A stretch of DNA of 9,850 nucleotides from Brucellaceae bacterium (GTDB taxonomy: Bacteria > Pseudomonadota > Alphaproteobacteria > Rhizobiales > Rhizobiaceae): contig JAIRVW010000429.1 in NCBI GenBank assembly GCA_031253705.1, positions 1 to 9,850 of the forward strand, written 5' to 3'. The notes beneath the pieces were generated by a model. The model worked only from the letters and a program-made list of their open reading frames with translations, searched no databases and was not told the DNA's origin. The translations under genes were made by a program, and so were the position numbers. This document shows positions 1-7,770 of this stretch, one piece after another (the stretch's first letter is position 1; every line of letters begins with the position of its first letter).

Positions 1-1683
1 GCGGCGTCGGGTTCCGGCGGTCTGCTTGCCAAAGCGCGTGGTGATTATCGACGTTTGCTGATGGCGCTTTACGGCGAAGGCCGTTACGGCGGTACGATCA
101 GCATTAAAGTTGATGGTCAGGAAGCCGCAGACCTGCCTGCCGATACGCAATTGCCGGATAATTCCAAAATTACCATCAGTGTTGATCCGGGGCCGCAATT
201 CCTGTTTGCTCGTGCCAGCATTAATGAACTGGCACCGCCGGTGGAAGATCGCCGCAATAAGCTGATGACTCCGGAAAAAGCCGGTTTCAAAAGCGGCGAA
301 CTGGCGAAATCCGGCACGATCCTTAAAGCTGAGCGACTGGCTGTCGAAGCCTGGCGCCGGCAGGGTTATGCCAAGGCAAAAATTACTAAGGAAGATGTTG
401 TTGCCGATCATGCCGGCAATACGGTCAGTGCAGATATCACGCTGGAACCGGGGCAGGTTGCGCATTATGGTCCTGTGCGGGTGCAGGGTACAGCACGCAT
501 GGATCCGGAATTCGTGGCCTATATGGCTGACCTGAAGCCGGGCAAACGCTATGATCCGGATGATCTTGAGCGTACACGCCGCCGCTTGGCGCGTCTGGAC
601 GTTTTCCGCTCAACGACAATTCAGGAAGCGCAGGAAATTGAACGCGACGGGACTTTGCCGCTGGATCTGGTGGTGCAGGAACGTAAGCCGCGCCGTTTCG
701 GTGTCGGTGCGAATTACTCGACACTGGATGGTGCAGGGGTGGAAGCCTTCTGGATGCACCGCAATCTGTTCGGTAAGGCGGAGCGTCTGCGTTTTGATGC
801 CAAAGTCAGCGGTATCGGCGGCTCGCAGGACAGTTCCTATGATCCGAAGAACTTTACTTATGTGCTCGGCACCACATTCACCAAACCGGGTGTGTTCACA
901 CCGGATACGGATTTTGTCTCCTCGCTGACCGGTAAACGCGAAGTGCTGGACAATTATACCGAAACCTCGGTGAACGGTCAGGCCGGTTTTACGCATATCT
1001 TCAATGAAGACCTGAGCGGACGTGTGTTTGCCAATGTGTCCCGTGCGCAGTTTGAGGATGATTATTACGGCAAGCGCCAGTTCTTCACTGTGGGGATGCT
1101 GGGCGGCATTTTGTTGGATAAGCGCGATAATAAAACCAATGCCACATCCGGCTATTATGCCGAGGGCGTGGTGGAACCGTTCTATGAACTCAAAAACGGC
1201 AGCTTCTCGACCAAATTCACCGCTGAAGGCCGTGGTTATTACGGTCTCGGTGCGGAGAACCGCGTTGTCCTTGCCGGTCGTGTGAAAGTCGGCTCGATTG
1301 TCGGTGCGGATATGAGTGATCTTCCGCCGGATAAAGTCTTCTTTGCCGGTGGCGGCGGTTCTGTCCGTGGTTATGCATATCGCAGTATCGGCGTGAATAA
1401 GCCGGGTGATCTGGTGATCGGCGGTCGCTCGCTGGTGGAAATGTCGGGAGAGGTACGTACCAAGGTTACCGATAGTATCGGTGTGGTCGGATTTGTTGAC
1501 GGAGGATATGTCGGGGAAGAAACTTATCCCGACTTTGCGGAGAATTTGCGTTTGGGGGCAGGTGCGGGCTTGCGTTATGATACCAGCCTCGGACCAATCC
1601 GTTTCGATGTTGCCGTGCCGCTTAATCGCAGCAAAGGTGACTCAAGTTTTGCATTCTATGTCGGCATAGGACAGGCGTTTTGA
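1..1683 (+). CDS. tamA: TamA, outer-membrane translocation/assembly protein (5' end cut off by window)
   Basis: Omp85-family barrel protein that works with TamB to insert outer-membrane proteins and support envelope homeostasis. The frame is open from base 1 (it reads AASGSGGLLAKARGDYRRLL before the first internal TTG at 55), so the gene starts upstream and the visible 560 codons lack the signal peptide and part of the first POTRA domain. Counting from the TTG, two further POTRA-like segments follow: one around residues 80-135, then one around 135-200 (VAHYGPVRVQG, LKPGKRYDPDDLERTRRRLARL). The barrel starts near RRFGVGANYSTLDGAGVEAF. The conserved Omp85 loop-6 motif VRGY is at about residues 437-440 (bases 1363-1374), and the protein ends in an aromatic-rich beta signal with terminal Phe (FAFYVGIGQAF). 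Its TGA stop overlaps the tamB start, so the two genes form one operon. The family call is secure; the true start is not visible. Confidence 0.95.
   Translation, partial: AASGSGGLLAKARGDYRRLLMALYGEGRYGGTISIKVDGQEAADLPADTQLPDNSKITISVDPGPQFLFARASINELAPPVEDRRNKLMTPEKAGFKSGELAKSGTILKAERLAVEAWRRQGYAKAKITKEDVVADHAGNTVSADITLEPGQVAHYGPVRVQGTARMDPEFVAYMADLKPGKRYDPDDLERTRRRLARLDVFRSTTIQEAQEIERDGTLPLDLVVQERKPRRFGVGANYSTLDGAGVEAFWMHRNLFGKAERLRFDAKVSGIGGSQDSSYDPKNFTYVLGTTFTKPGVFTPDTDFVSSLTGKREVLDNYTETSVNGQAGFTHIFNEDLSGRVFANVSRAQFEDDYYGKRQFFTVGMLGGILLDKRDNKTNATSGYYAEGVVEPFYELKNGSFSTKFTAEGRGYYGLGAENRVVLAGRVKVGSIVGADMSDLPPDKVFFAGGGGSVRGYAYRSIGVNKPGDLVIGGRSLVEMSGEVRTKVTDSIGVVGFVDGGYVGEETYPDFAENLRLGAGAGLRYDTSLGPIRFDVAVPLNRSKGDSSFAFYVGIGQAF
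1668..1671 (+). promoter_or_regulatory. Ribosome binding site deciding the TTG start of tamB
   Basis: AGGA lies inside the last codons of tamA, eight bases before TTG at 1680. This spacing, the signal anchor beginning directly after the TTG, and the lack of any in-frame ATG before the hydrophobic segment support TTG as the true start and imply translational coupling to tamA. Confidence 0.6.
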
Positions 1684-4600
1684 ACCGTTTTCTCGCTTTC
1701 GTAGCCACTTTCTTCATCATCCTGCCGCTCGGTATTTATATCGGGGCATCGCTGCTGCCACAGGGCGCGGCGGGTGTCACGACGCCTGCTACCGGCCAGA
1801 GCAATCCGGCTGTATCCGGTACGCAGACAGCGCAGACGGATAATCCTGTCTCGGCGCAGGAAGCTGAGGAAGAAAAGTCCTATTTCCTGTCCTTTGTTGA
1901 AGAAAAACTGTCCGGCCCGAACCGCAAGATCAGCATTTCCGGCATTGAAGGCGTTTTGTCGTCTGAAGCCAAAGTCGGCTCGATCACTGTTGCTGACCGT
2001 GAAGGCGTCTGGCTGCGTATTAAAGATGCACAGCTGGTCTGGAGCCGTTTGGCGCTGCTGCGCGGCCGTCTGAGTGTTGATACGCTGTCTGCCAAACAGG
2101 TTGAACTGATCCGCACACCTTTGCCGGATGAAAGCCTGCCGTCACCGGAAGCAGGCGGTTTTGCTTTGCCGGAACTGCCGCTGGCCGTTTTGCTTGGCGA
2201 GCTGAATATTGAGCGTCTGAAATTCGGTCAGCCGGTTTTTGGTCTTGAATCAGAAGTCGCGCTGAAAGGAAACCTGACCCTTCAGGACGGTTCGCTGCAG
2301 TCGCTGTTTGATATGAAGCGTCTCGATGGTCCGGGCGGCACGATCAAGCTGAAAGCAGATTATGCCAATGCCGATCAGAAGCTTGATCTGGATGTGCGCT
2401 TAAGTGAACCGGCCAATGGTATTGCTGCTAACCTTTTGAATATTGAAGGTAAGCCGCCGGTTGAACTGAGCCTGAGCGGCGCAGGCAAGCTGGATGATCT
2501 GAAAATTGATCTGAAACTCGATGCCGACAGCCAGCGTATTCTGACCGGTCTTTTGACACTGAACCGCGATGCAAGCGGTGCGATCTCCGGTCGCGTCTTT
2601 AACGCTGATGTTAAAGGCCCGATTGCAGCCCTTATTCCGGAAAAATTCCGCGATTTCTTTGGCGCGACATCGAGCCTTGCTGCCAATGGTCTGATTAAGG
2701 ACAGTGGTGGCTTCCGTCTGGATAATTTCAACCTGTCCAATGCTGCTCTGCAGGTTCAGGCTAAGGCGGAAACGGCCAGTGACGGCTTCCTGACGCGTCT
2801 TAATCTCGATGCGCTGATTGCCGATCAGGAAAAAGGCCGCGTGCTCCTGCCTGTCAGCGGCGGCGAGACATCGCTGGCCTCTGCCCGCCTGACACTGGAT
2901 TACGGTAATCGCCAGTCCAATGACTGGACAGGTAAGCTGCTGGTTCAAGGACTGCAGGCCGGAGACTTCTCCGCACAGCAGACTATGCTGGATATGGGCG
3001 GTGCCGCAGAAAATCTGCAGGATGCGCAGAACCGCCATGTCGGTTTCAATATTACCGGTAATGTCACCGGTATTAATGCGAAGCAGCCTGAAATTGCACA
3101 GGCGCTGGGTGACCGCTTTGATCTGGCTGTTCTCGGCCAGTGGCGTGCAGGCATGCCGGTGCAACTGGAGAAACTGCAGCTCACCGGTAATGGTTTGAGT
3201 GCTGCTCTCAAAGGTACAATCGACAAGTTCATTTATGCCGGTGATATAGCTCTGCAGGCAGACAGTCTGGTGCCGTTTTCGGCGCTGGCTGACCGTTCTC
3301 TTGCGGGCAGTATCGATCTGAATGCCAATGGTACAATTGCAATGCTGACCGGCGGTTTTGATCTGACACTGGATGGTACAGCTGACAATATCAAAACCGG
3401 TGAGGATATTGCCGACCGCATTATCAATGGCCGTTCTAAGCTGAGCGGCGGGCTGGCACGCACGGAGAGCGGTTTCGCTGCCCGTCAGTTCCGTGTTGGC
3501 AATGATGCCAATGCCATCACAGCCAATGGTACGTTCTCCAGTAAAACGGCTGATTTCGATCTGGGCGTAGAGCTTGGCGATATTGCCGACCTGTCGGATA
3601 AAGCCTCAGGTCCGCTGTCTCTGAAAGCCAGCGCCCGTGGTACAGACAGCCGTATTGCGCTGGCTGCCCGTGCAGCCATTGCTTCCGGTTCACTGGAAGG
3701 CCGCAAGCTGAATGATGGTCTGCTGGACTTCAACGCCATGCTCGACGGTTCCGATCCGAAACTCGCTCCGTCCCTGAACGGTCAGTTCTCCGGTGGCGCC
3801 TTCCTCGGCGGTGAGAAACTGGATCTTGCCGGTACTGTGGCTCTGGATGAGCAGGGCAAACGTCTGAATGCGCTGAGCTTTGTTGCAGGCGGTATGCACG
3901 TCAGCGGTGATTTGAATATTGGTGAGAAAAACCGTATTGCCGGTCGTCTTAAAGTGGATGCGCCGGATGTATCGACCGCGGCTGCATTGTTCCTTGCCAA
4001 GGCAAGCGGCAGCATTAATGCCGATATTGATCTGTCCCATGAAGGTGACCGTCAGAATGCCGTTGTCAAAGCAGATATCCGTAACCTGAAGGTTGAGGAT
4101 AATGTCATTGGTCAGGCCGCTGTTAATGCGACACTGGCTGATCTGTTCAATGTGCCTGTGGTTGACGGTACGATCAAAGCCGAGACAATCCGTGCGGGTT
4201 CGTTTGAAATCAACAGTGTTGATGTCAATGCGCAGGCCAATGGCAGCAAAACAGTGTTTCAGGCTGCGACCGACCTGAAAATCGGCACCAAAGTTAAAGT
4301 TGATGGTGCTCTGGAGCCGCAGGACGGCGGTCTGCTGTTGTCGCTTGCAGATGCGGAACTGCGTCAGGGCACAATGCTGACCAAGCTGGCACAGCCTGCC
4401 TCTCTGGCGCTGAAGGGCAGCGATGTCAGCTTTAACAATATTATCATGCAGGTCGGCAGCGGCCGTCTGAGCCTCAACGGTGCTCTGGCAGATCGTTTCA
4501 ATCTGGATGTGAGACTGGATAATCTGCCGCTTAATGTGGCAAACAGCATTCAGCCGGATCTGGGACTTGGCGGTGTGATCAACGGTCAGGCCAAAGTCAC

Positions 4601-6449
4601 CGGTTCACGCAACCAGCCTGATGTGAATTTCGACCTGACTGCCCGCGATGTGATTGCCCGCCAGACCCGTGAGCTGGGCATTGGTGCGCTGAATGCAACG
4701 GCGAAAGGTACGTCGAGCCAGAACCGTCTGAAAGTTGACAGCCGCATTACCGGCGGTAACGGTCTGGATACACGGATTAATGGTTTTGTGCCGCTGGGCA
4801 CAGATAAGTCTGCCGGTACGCTGGATGTGAATGTCGAGCTGGCCAATCTGCCGCTGGCGCTGCTGAACGGCGCGGTGAAAGATCAGAGACTTGGCGGTAA
4901 TGTTACCGGTACAGCGAAAGTCACCGGTGCGCTGACCAATCCGGCTGCCGAATTCAATCTCAGCGGACGCTCGCTGACGGCAAAGCCGCTGGCTGAAACC
5001 GGTCTTGCCCCGCTGAACCTTAAAGCGGCCGGTCGCTACGGTGACAAGATCGTCAATATCAATTCGCTGGCAATTGATGGGCCGCAAAATCTGAGCGTAA
5101 CCGCACAGGGACGCGTGCCTTTGGCCGGCAGCGGACTGGGCATCGATGTCACAGGACAGATTCCGCTGGCACTTGCCAACCGCTTCCTGTCCGACCGCGG
5201 TGCACAGGCAACCGGTACACTGGCACTGACTGCCAATGTCAGCGGCGCTTTCGATAACCCGCAAATCCGCGGCATGTTCTCGACGAGCGGTGCGCAGATG
5301 GTGGATCCGGAAACCAATATCCGCCTGAACAATATTACCATCAACGGCAGCATGGAAGGCCAGACTATTCGTCTGCGCAATGCCAGTGCTGCCCTGTCTA
5401 CCGGCGGTTCGATCAGTGCGGATGGTACTGTGTCGATCAATACCGCGCAGAACCTGCCTGCCGATCTGCGGATCAATTTTAACAAGGCACGTTATGCGGA
5501 CGGTTCCATGGTGGTGGCAACCATTGACGGCGGTCTGACTATTACCGGTCCGTTGCTGCGCGATCCGCTGATTGCCGGTAAGATTGAAATTGAACGTGCG
5601 GAAATCACCATACCGGAAAGCATGGGCGGCGGCGGCTCCAATATTGATGTGCGCCATACCAACACTCCGGGGTCTGTGCTGATGACATTGCAGCGCGCCA
5701 AGGTTGAAACCCGTGCCAAAGGCTCTGCGCCTGTACCGTCATCGCGTCCGAGCGTACCGCAGCTGGATGTGCGTGTGATTGCACCGAACCAGATTTTTGT
5801 GCGTGGTCGCGGTCTTGATACGGAACTGGGCGGTGCTGTCCGTCTGACCGGTCCTGTAACAAATGTGCGTCCCGTTGGCGGTTTTGAACTGCTGCGCGGT
5901 CGTCTGGATATTCTGACCCAGCGTGTGACCTTTGATGAAGGTCGTGTCACGCTGATCGGTGATATGAACCCGCAGCTCTATTTCGTTGCCCGTACAGACG
6001 GCGGCGATATCACAGTGCTGGTAACGGTACAGGGCACCGTGGATAATCCGGATATTAAATTCTCCTCGGAACCGGAATTGCCGCAGGATGAAGTTCTGGC
6101 GCGCCTGATCTTCAAGCGCTCGATCTCCGAATTGTCGGCTTTCCAGATTGCACAGCTGGCTGCAGCTGCGGCTGAACTGGCAGGTGGTAAGAATGCCAAT
6201 CTGCTGGGCGCTTTGCGTCAGGGTGTGGGGCTGGATGATCTGGATGTTGTGACCGACAGCAAAGGTAATGCAGCGGTCCGTGCCGGCAGTTATATCCGCG
6301 ATAATATCTATCTCGGCGTGGAAGCCAGCGGCGTTGACGGCACCAAAGGAACGATCAATCTGGATATTACCCGCAATCTGAAGGCCAAAGGCTCTGTCAG
6401 CAGCAATGGTGATTCCGGCATGGGTGTGTTCTACGAAAAGGACTATTAA
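1680..6449 (+). CDS. tamB: TamB, translocation/assembly module inner-membrane-anchored protein
   Basis: Large AsmA-like periplasm-spanning partner of TamA, thought to form a hydrophobic groove for outer-membrane protein insertion and/or phospholipid transport. The N-terminus is a signal anchor (FLAFVATFFIILPLGIYIGA, residues 4-23) followed by a low-complexity Ala/Gln/Thr linker. The body is a long run of beta-rich segments of the form 'GxLxLxGxAxNPxF'. The C-terminal TamB (DUF490) domain covers roughly residues 1240-1589, with LLRGRLDILTQRVTFDEGRV and ELPQDEVLARLIF (about 1466-1478), and ends in VFYEKDY. At 1,589 residues it is longer than E. coli TamB (about 1,260) and in the usual alphaproteobacterial range. 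The start is TTG at 1680, inside the tamA stop (TTGA, 4-bp overlap), with AGGA at 1668-1671 eight bases upstream; no closer ATG exists. From memory, the Brucella homologue has been called MapB. An intrinsic terminator follows. Confidence 0.95.
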   Translation: MNRFLAFVATFFIILPLGIYIGASLLPQGAAGVTTPATGQSNPAVSGTQTAQTDNPVSAQEAEEEKSYFLSFVEEKLSGPNRKISISGIEGVLSSEAKVGSITVADREGVWLRIKDAQLVWSRLALLRGRLSVDTLSAKQVELIRTPLPDESLPSPEAGGFALPELPLAVLLGELNIERLKFGQPVFGLESEVALKGNLTLQDGSLQSLFDMKRLDGPGGTIKLKADYANADQKLDLDVRLSEPANGIAANLLNIEGKPPVELSLSGAGKLDDLKIDLKLDADSQRILTGLLTLNRDASGAISGRVFNADVKGPIAALIPEKFRDFFGATSSLAANGLIKDSGGFRLDNFNLSNAALQVQAKAETASDGFLTRLNLDALIADQEKGRVLLPVSGGETSLASARLTLDYGNRQSNDWTGKLLVQGLQAGDFSAQQTMLDMGGAAENLQDAQNRHVGFNITGNVTGINAKQPEIAQALGDRFDLAVLGQWRAGMPVQLEKLQLTGNGLSAALKGTIDKFIYAGDIALQADSLVPFSALADRSLAGSIDLNANGTIAMLTGGFDLTLDGTADNIKTGEDIADRIINGRSKLSGGLARTESGFAARQFRVGNDANAITANGTFSSKTADFDLGVELGDIADLSDKASGPLSLKASARGTDSRIALAARAAIASGSLEGRKLNDGLLDFNAMLDGSDPKLAPSLNGQFSGGAFLGGEKLDLAGTVALDEQGKRLNALSFVAGGMHVSGDLNIGEKNRIAGRLKVDAPDVSTAAALFLAKASGSINADIDLSHEGDRQNAVVKADIRNLKVEDNVIGQAAVNATLADLFNVPVVDGTIKAETIRAGSFEINSVDVNAQANGSKTVFQAATDLKIGTKVKVDGALEPQDGGLLLSLADAELRQGTMLTKLAQPASLALKGSDVSFNNIIMQVGSGRLSLNGALADRFNLDVRLDNLPLNVANSIQPDLGLGGVINGQAKVTGSRNQPDVNFDLTARDVIARQTRELGIGALNATAKGTSSQNRLKVDSRITGGNGLDTRINGFVPLGTDKSAGTLDVNVELANLPLALLNGAVKDQRLGGNVTGTAKVTGALTNPAAEFNLSGRSLTAKPLAETGLAPLNLKAAGRYGDKIVNINSLAIDGPQNLSVTAQGRVPLAGSGLGIDVTGQIPLALANRFLSDRGAQATGTLALTANVSGAFDNPQIRGMFSTSGAQMVDPETNIRLNNITINGSMEGQTIRLRNASAALSTGGSISADGTVSINTAQNLPADLRINFNKARYADGSMVVATIDGGLTITGPLLRDPLIAGKIEIERAEITIPESMGGGGSNIDVRHTNTPGSVLMTLQRAKVETRAKGSAPVPSSRPSVPQLDVRVIAPNQIFVRGRGLDTELGGAVRLTGPVTNVRPVGGFELLRGRLDILTQRVTFDEGRVTLIGDMNPQLYFVARTDGGDITVLVTVQGTVDNPDIKFSSEPELPQDEVLARLIFKRSISELSAFQIAQLAAAAAELAGGKNANLLGALRQGVGLDDLDVVTDSKGNAAVRAGSYIRDNIYLGVEASGVDGTKGTINLDITRNLKAKGSVSSNGDSGMGVFYEKDY

Positions 6450-6476
6450 GCGGTTGTCATACCGTTATGAACCGAG

Positions 6477-6513
6477 AAAGGCCGGTGCGGGGACGCTCCG
6501 GCCTTTTGTTTTT
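6477..6513 (+). terminator. Rho-independent terminator of the tamAB operon
   Basis: Perfect 9-bp stem AAAGGCCGG (6477-6485) / CCGGCCTTT (6498-6506). After one T-T mismatch it continues with GCG/CGC closing a GGGA loop, and it is followed by a T-rich tail (TTTTGTTTTT, 6504-6513). It starts 27 bases after the tamB stop. It also argues against the ATG at 6467 as a gene start, because that reading frame would run through the terminator. Confidence 0.9.
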
Positions 6514-6610
6514 GCATTATAGTAAACCGCACCGGCTCGGGATTAATGGAATTTCAACCATGCGGGCGCACAATCCGTTCCCTGAACAGGATTTGAAGTG
6601 CGGATTTATC

Positions 6611-7321
6611 ATGACAAAGAGTGACAAGCTGAACCGTCGCATCTTTCTGACCGGCATAGGTGCCTTTGGTCTGGCGGGATGTTCTCAGTCTCTGGATATG
6701 TCGGCGTTCCAGCCCGATATTGATATGTCATCGACCAATAGCGTCATGCGCCCGCAAATCAGCGTCGATAAAGGCGTCACCAGCAATGAGGTGATGTATG
6801 CGGCGGTGCATGAGAACGGTTATTCTCTGCCTGCTATTCCTTATGAAAAAGTTCCGAAACAGTTTCGCCGCCAGATTGTGCCTGATCCGACCGGAGAGGC
6901 ACCGGGTACAATTGTTGTGCGTCTGAACGAGCGTTTCCTCTATCTGGTGCTGCCGGGCGGTGAGGCGATGCGCTATGGCATCGGTGTCGGCCGTGCAGGC
7001 TTTGAATGGTCAGGCCGCGCCAATGTGCAGTATAAGAAACAATGGCCGCGCTGGACACCGCCGCCGGAAATGATCAAACGTCAGCCGGAACTGGAAAAAT
7101 ACCGTAACGGGCAGGAGCCGGGGCCGACCAATCCGCTGGGCGCACGCGCCTTCTATATTTTCCGTAATGGCGTGGATACGGGCTATCGTATTCACGGTAA
7201 TCCGGAATGGTGGTCAATCGGGCAGGCGATGTCTTCCGGCTGCGTGCGTCTGATGAATCAGGACATTATTGATCTTTATGACCGCGTACAGGGCAAAGCA
7301 CCTATCGTTGTGCAGGCCTGA
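6611..7321 (+). CDS. Tat-exported lipoprotein L,D-transpeptidase (YkuD family)
   Basis: Cysteine transpeptidase of the YkuD fold that makes 3-3 peptidoglycan crosslinks or attaches envelope proteins to peptidoglycan. Starting at ATG 6611 (236 residues), the N-terminus is a twin-arginine signal (NRRIFLTG, residues 8-15) running into a lipobox LAGC with acylated Cys24; Ser at +2 fits outer-membrane sorting. The catalytic domain spans about 99-235: PGTIVVRLNERFLYLV opens it, WPRWTPPPEM is the typical substrate-cleft stretch, and the active site is His195-Gly196 followed by SSGCVR with nucleophile Cys211. The family's usual SHGC is SSGC here, a variant I recall from rhizobial members. In-frame ATGs at 6467 and 6560 are less likely: the first lies before the terminator hairpin, and the second adds 17 residues before the Tat signal. 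The ribosome binding site is weak (CGGA, 6601-6604). The gene follows tamAB but has its own transcription unit. Which of the several rhizobial paralogues it is cannot be told. Confidence 0.92.
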   Translation: MTKSDKLNRRIFLTGIGAFGLAGCSQSLDMSAFQPDIDMSSTNSVMRPQISVDKGVTSNEVMYAAVHENGYSLPAIPYEKVPKQFRRQIVPDPTGEAPGTIVVRLNERFLYLVLPGGEAMRYGIGVGRAGFEWSGRANVQYKKQWPRWTPPPEMIKRQPELEKYRNGQEPGPTNPLGARAFYIFRNGVDTGYRIHGNPEWWSIGQAMSSGCVRLMNQDIIDLYDRVQGKAPIVVQA

Positions 7322-7337
7322 CGAGGTATGAAAATTT

Positions 7338-7417
7338 AAAGCCGCGCTTCAAGCATTTCCGGGCCAACACGGGTAACCGGTTTGGGTTCGGAAAATGCTC
7401 AGACTTAGCGCGGCTTT
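7338..7417. terminator. Long hairpin, probable bidirectional terminator between convergent genes
   Basis: Perfect 11-bp stem AAAGCCGCGCT (7338-7348) / AGCGCGGCTTT (7407-7417), beginning 16 bases after the L,D-transpeptidase stop. Read on the - strand, the stem runs into TTTAAATTTTC, a good U-tract for ending transcription from the 64-residue gene. Read on the + strand the tail is weaker (TTTGCGTTGTCTT). The 58-base loop contains a second palindrome, listed separately. Confidence 0.7.
7352..7399. repeat. Rhizobial-type intergenic palindromic repeat
   Basis: Arms AGCATTTCC (7352-7360) and GGAAAATGCT (7390-7399) pair with one bulged A. Inside, CCAA/TTGG and AACCGGTTT extend the symmetry. The order of blocks (GCATTTCC, AACCGGTTT, CGGAAAATGC) resembles, from memory, a short palindrome scattered between genes in Brucella and related Rhizobiales (RIME-like or ABC-type elements). 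A genome-wide copy count is needed to confirm repeat membership; only one copy is in this window. Confidence 0.55.
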
Positions 7418-7471
7418 GCGTTGTCTTGGGAGGACAGCGGTAAATTCTAAAAATAAATAATAAAACAGAGA

Positions 7472-7666
7472 TTAGCGGACAGCTGCACCGCTCAGGCTGT
7501 TCTGTGCCACAACGACCAGATCAGGTACATTCTTCACGGCTTCTTCTGTCATGCTGAGAAAGTGAAATTTCTGCTGCTGCTGGATCGGGTTCGGAGCAAC
7601 AAACATTGCTGCAGTCAGCAGAAATGCAGCCATAATGCCTAAGCGCTTTTCGGTTTTTGCGTTCAT
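7472..7666 (-). CDS. Small exported or membrane protein of unknown function (64 residues)
   Basis: I do not recognise a family. The ATG at 7666 has AGGA at 7677-7680 (+ coordinates), ten bases upstream on the - strand. The N-terminus is basic (K4, K7, R8) and followed by a hydrophobic stretch (LGIMAAFLLTAAMFVA, about residues 9-24), so it is either a signal peptide cleaved near AMFVA or a single membrane anchor. The remaining 40 residues include a QQQQ run, KNVPDLVVVAQNS and no cysteine. It lies 104 bases after the 168-residue gene on the same strand, so co-transcription is possible, and it is followed by a T-rich stretch and the 7338-7417 hairpin. An overlapping frame (7521-7736) has no comparable signals. 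The gene is probably real because of its start signals and N-terminus, but no homology could be tested. Confidence 0.6.
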   Translation of the reverse strand: MNAKTEKRLGIMAAFLLTAAMFVAPNPIQQQQKFHFLSMTEEAVKNVPDLVVVAQNSLSGAAVR

Positions 7667-7770
7667 CGTCTTTTAGTCCTGTCGGTTTTGCCCGTCTTGC
7701 CGGAGCGCTTCGCTCACGTCTCTGGGCTGAAATCATGGTAAAGTTATGGAGGCCTGTTCAGCGCTTCATA

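Noticed and set aside
2400..3164. 254-codon open frame on the - strand inside tamB
   Set aside because: Same reasoning: antisense shadow without supporting start signals or protein-like features.
4605..5657. 350-codon open frame on the - strand inside tamB
   Set aside because: It is antisense to a well-supported TamB domain. The translation has no recognisable motif, and long antisense frames arise from the codon bias and repeated composition of this gene.
6467..6610. N-terminal extension of the L,D-transpeptidase from ATG 6467 (or 6560)
   Set aside because: The 6467 start would place the tamAB terminator hairpin within the coding region, and the Tat/lipoprotein signal begins properly at 6611.
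7703..7715. GAGCG-CTT-CGCTC small hairpin between the 64- and 168-residue genes
   Set aside because: A 5-bp stem with a three-base loop and no T-tract is too weak to call a terminator or regulatory element.
7521..7736. 71-codon frame on the - strand overlapping the 64-residue gene
   Set aside because: It overlaps most of the better-supported frame, lacks a hydrophobic or other ordered N-terminus, and has no clear ribosome binding site.
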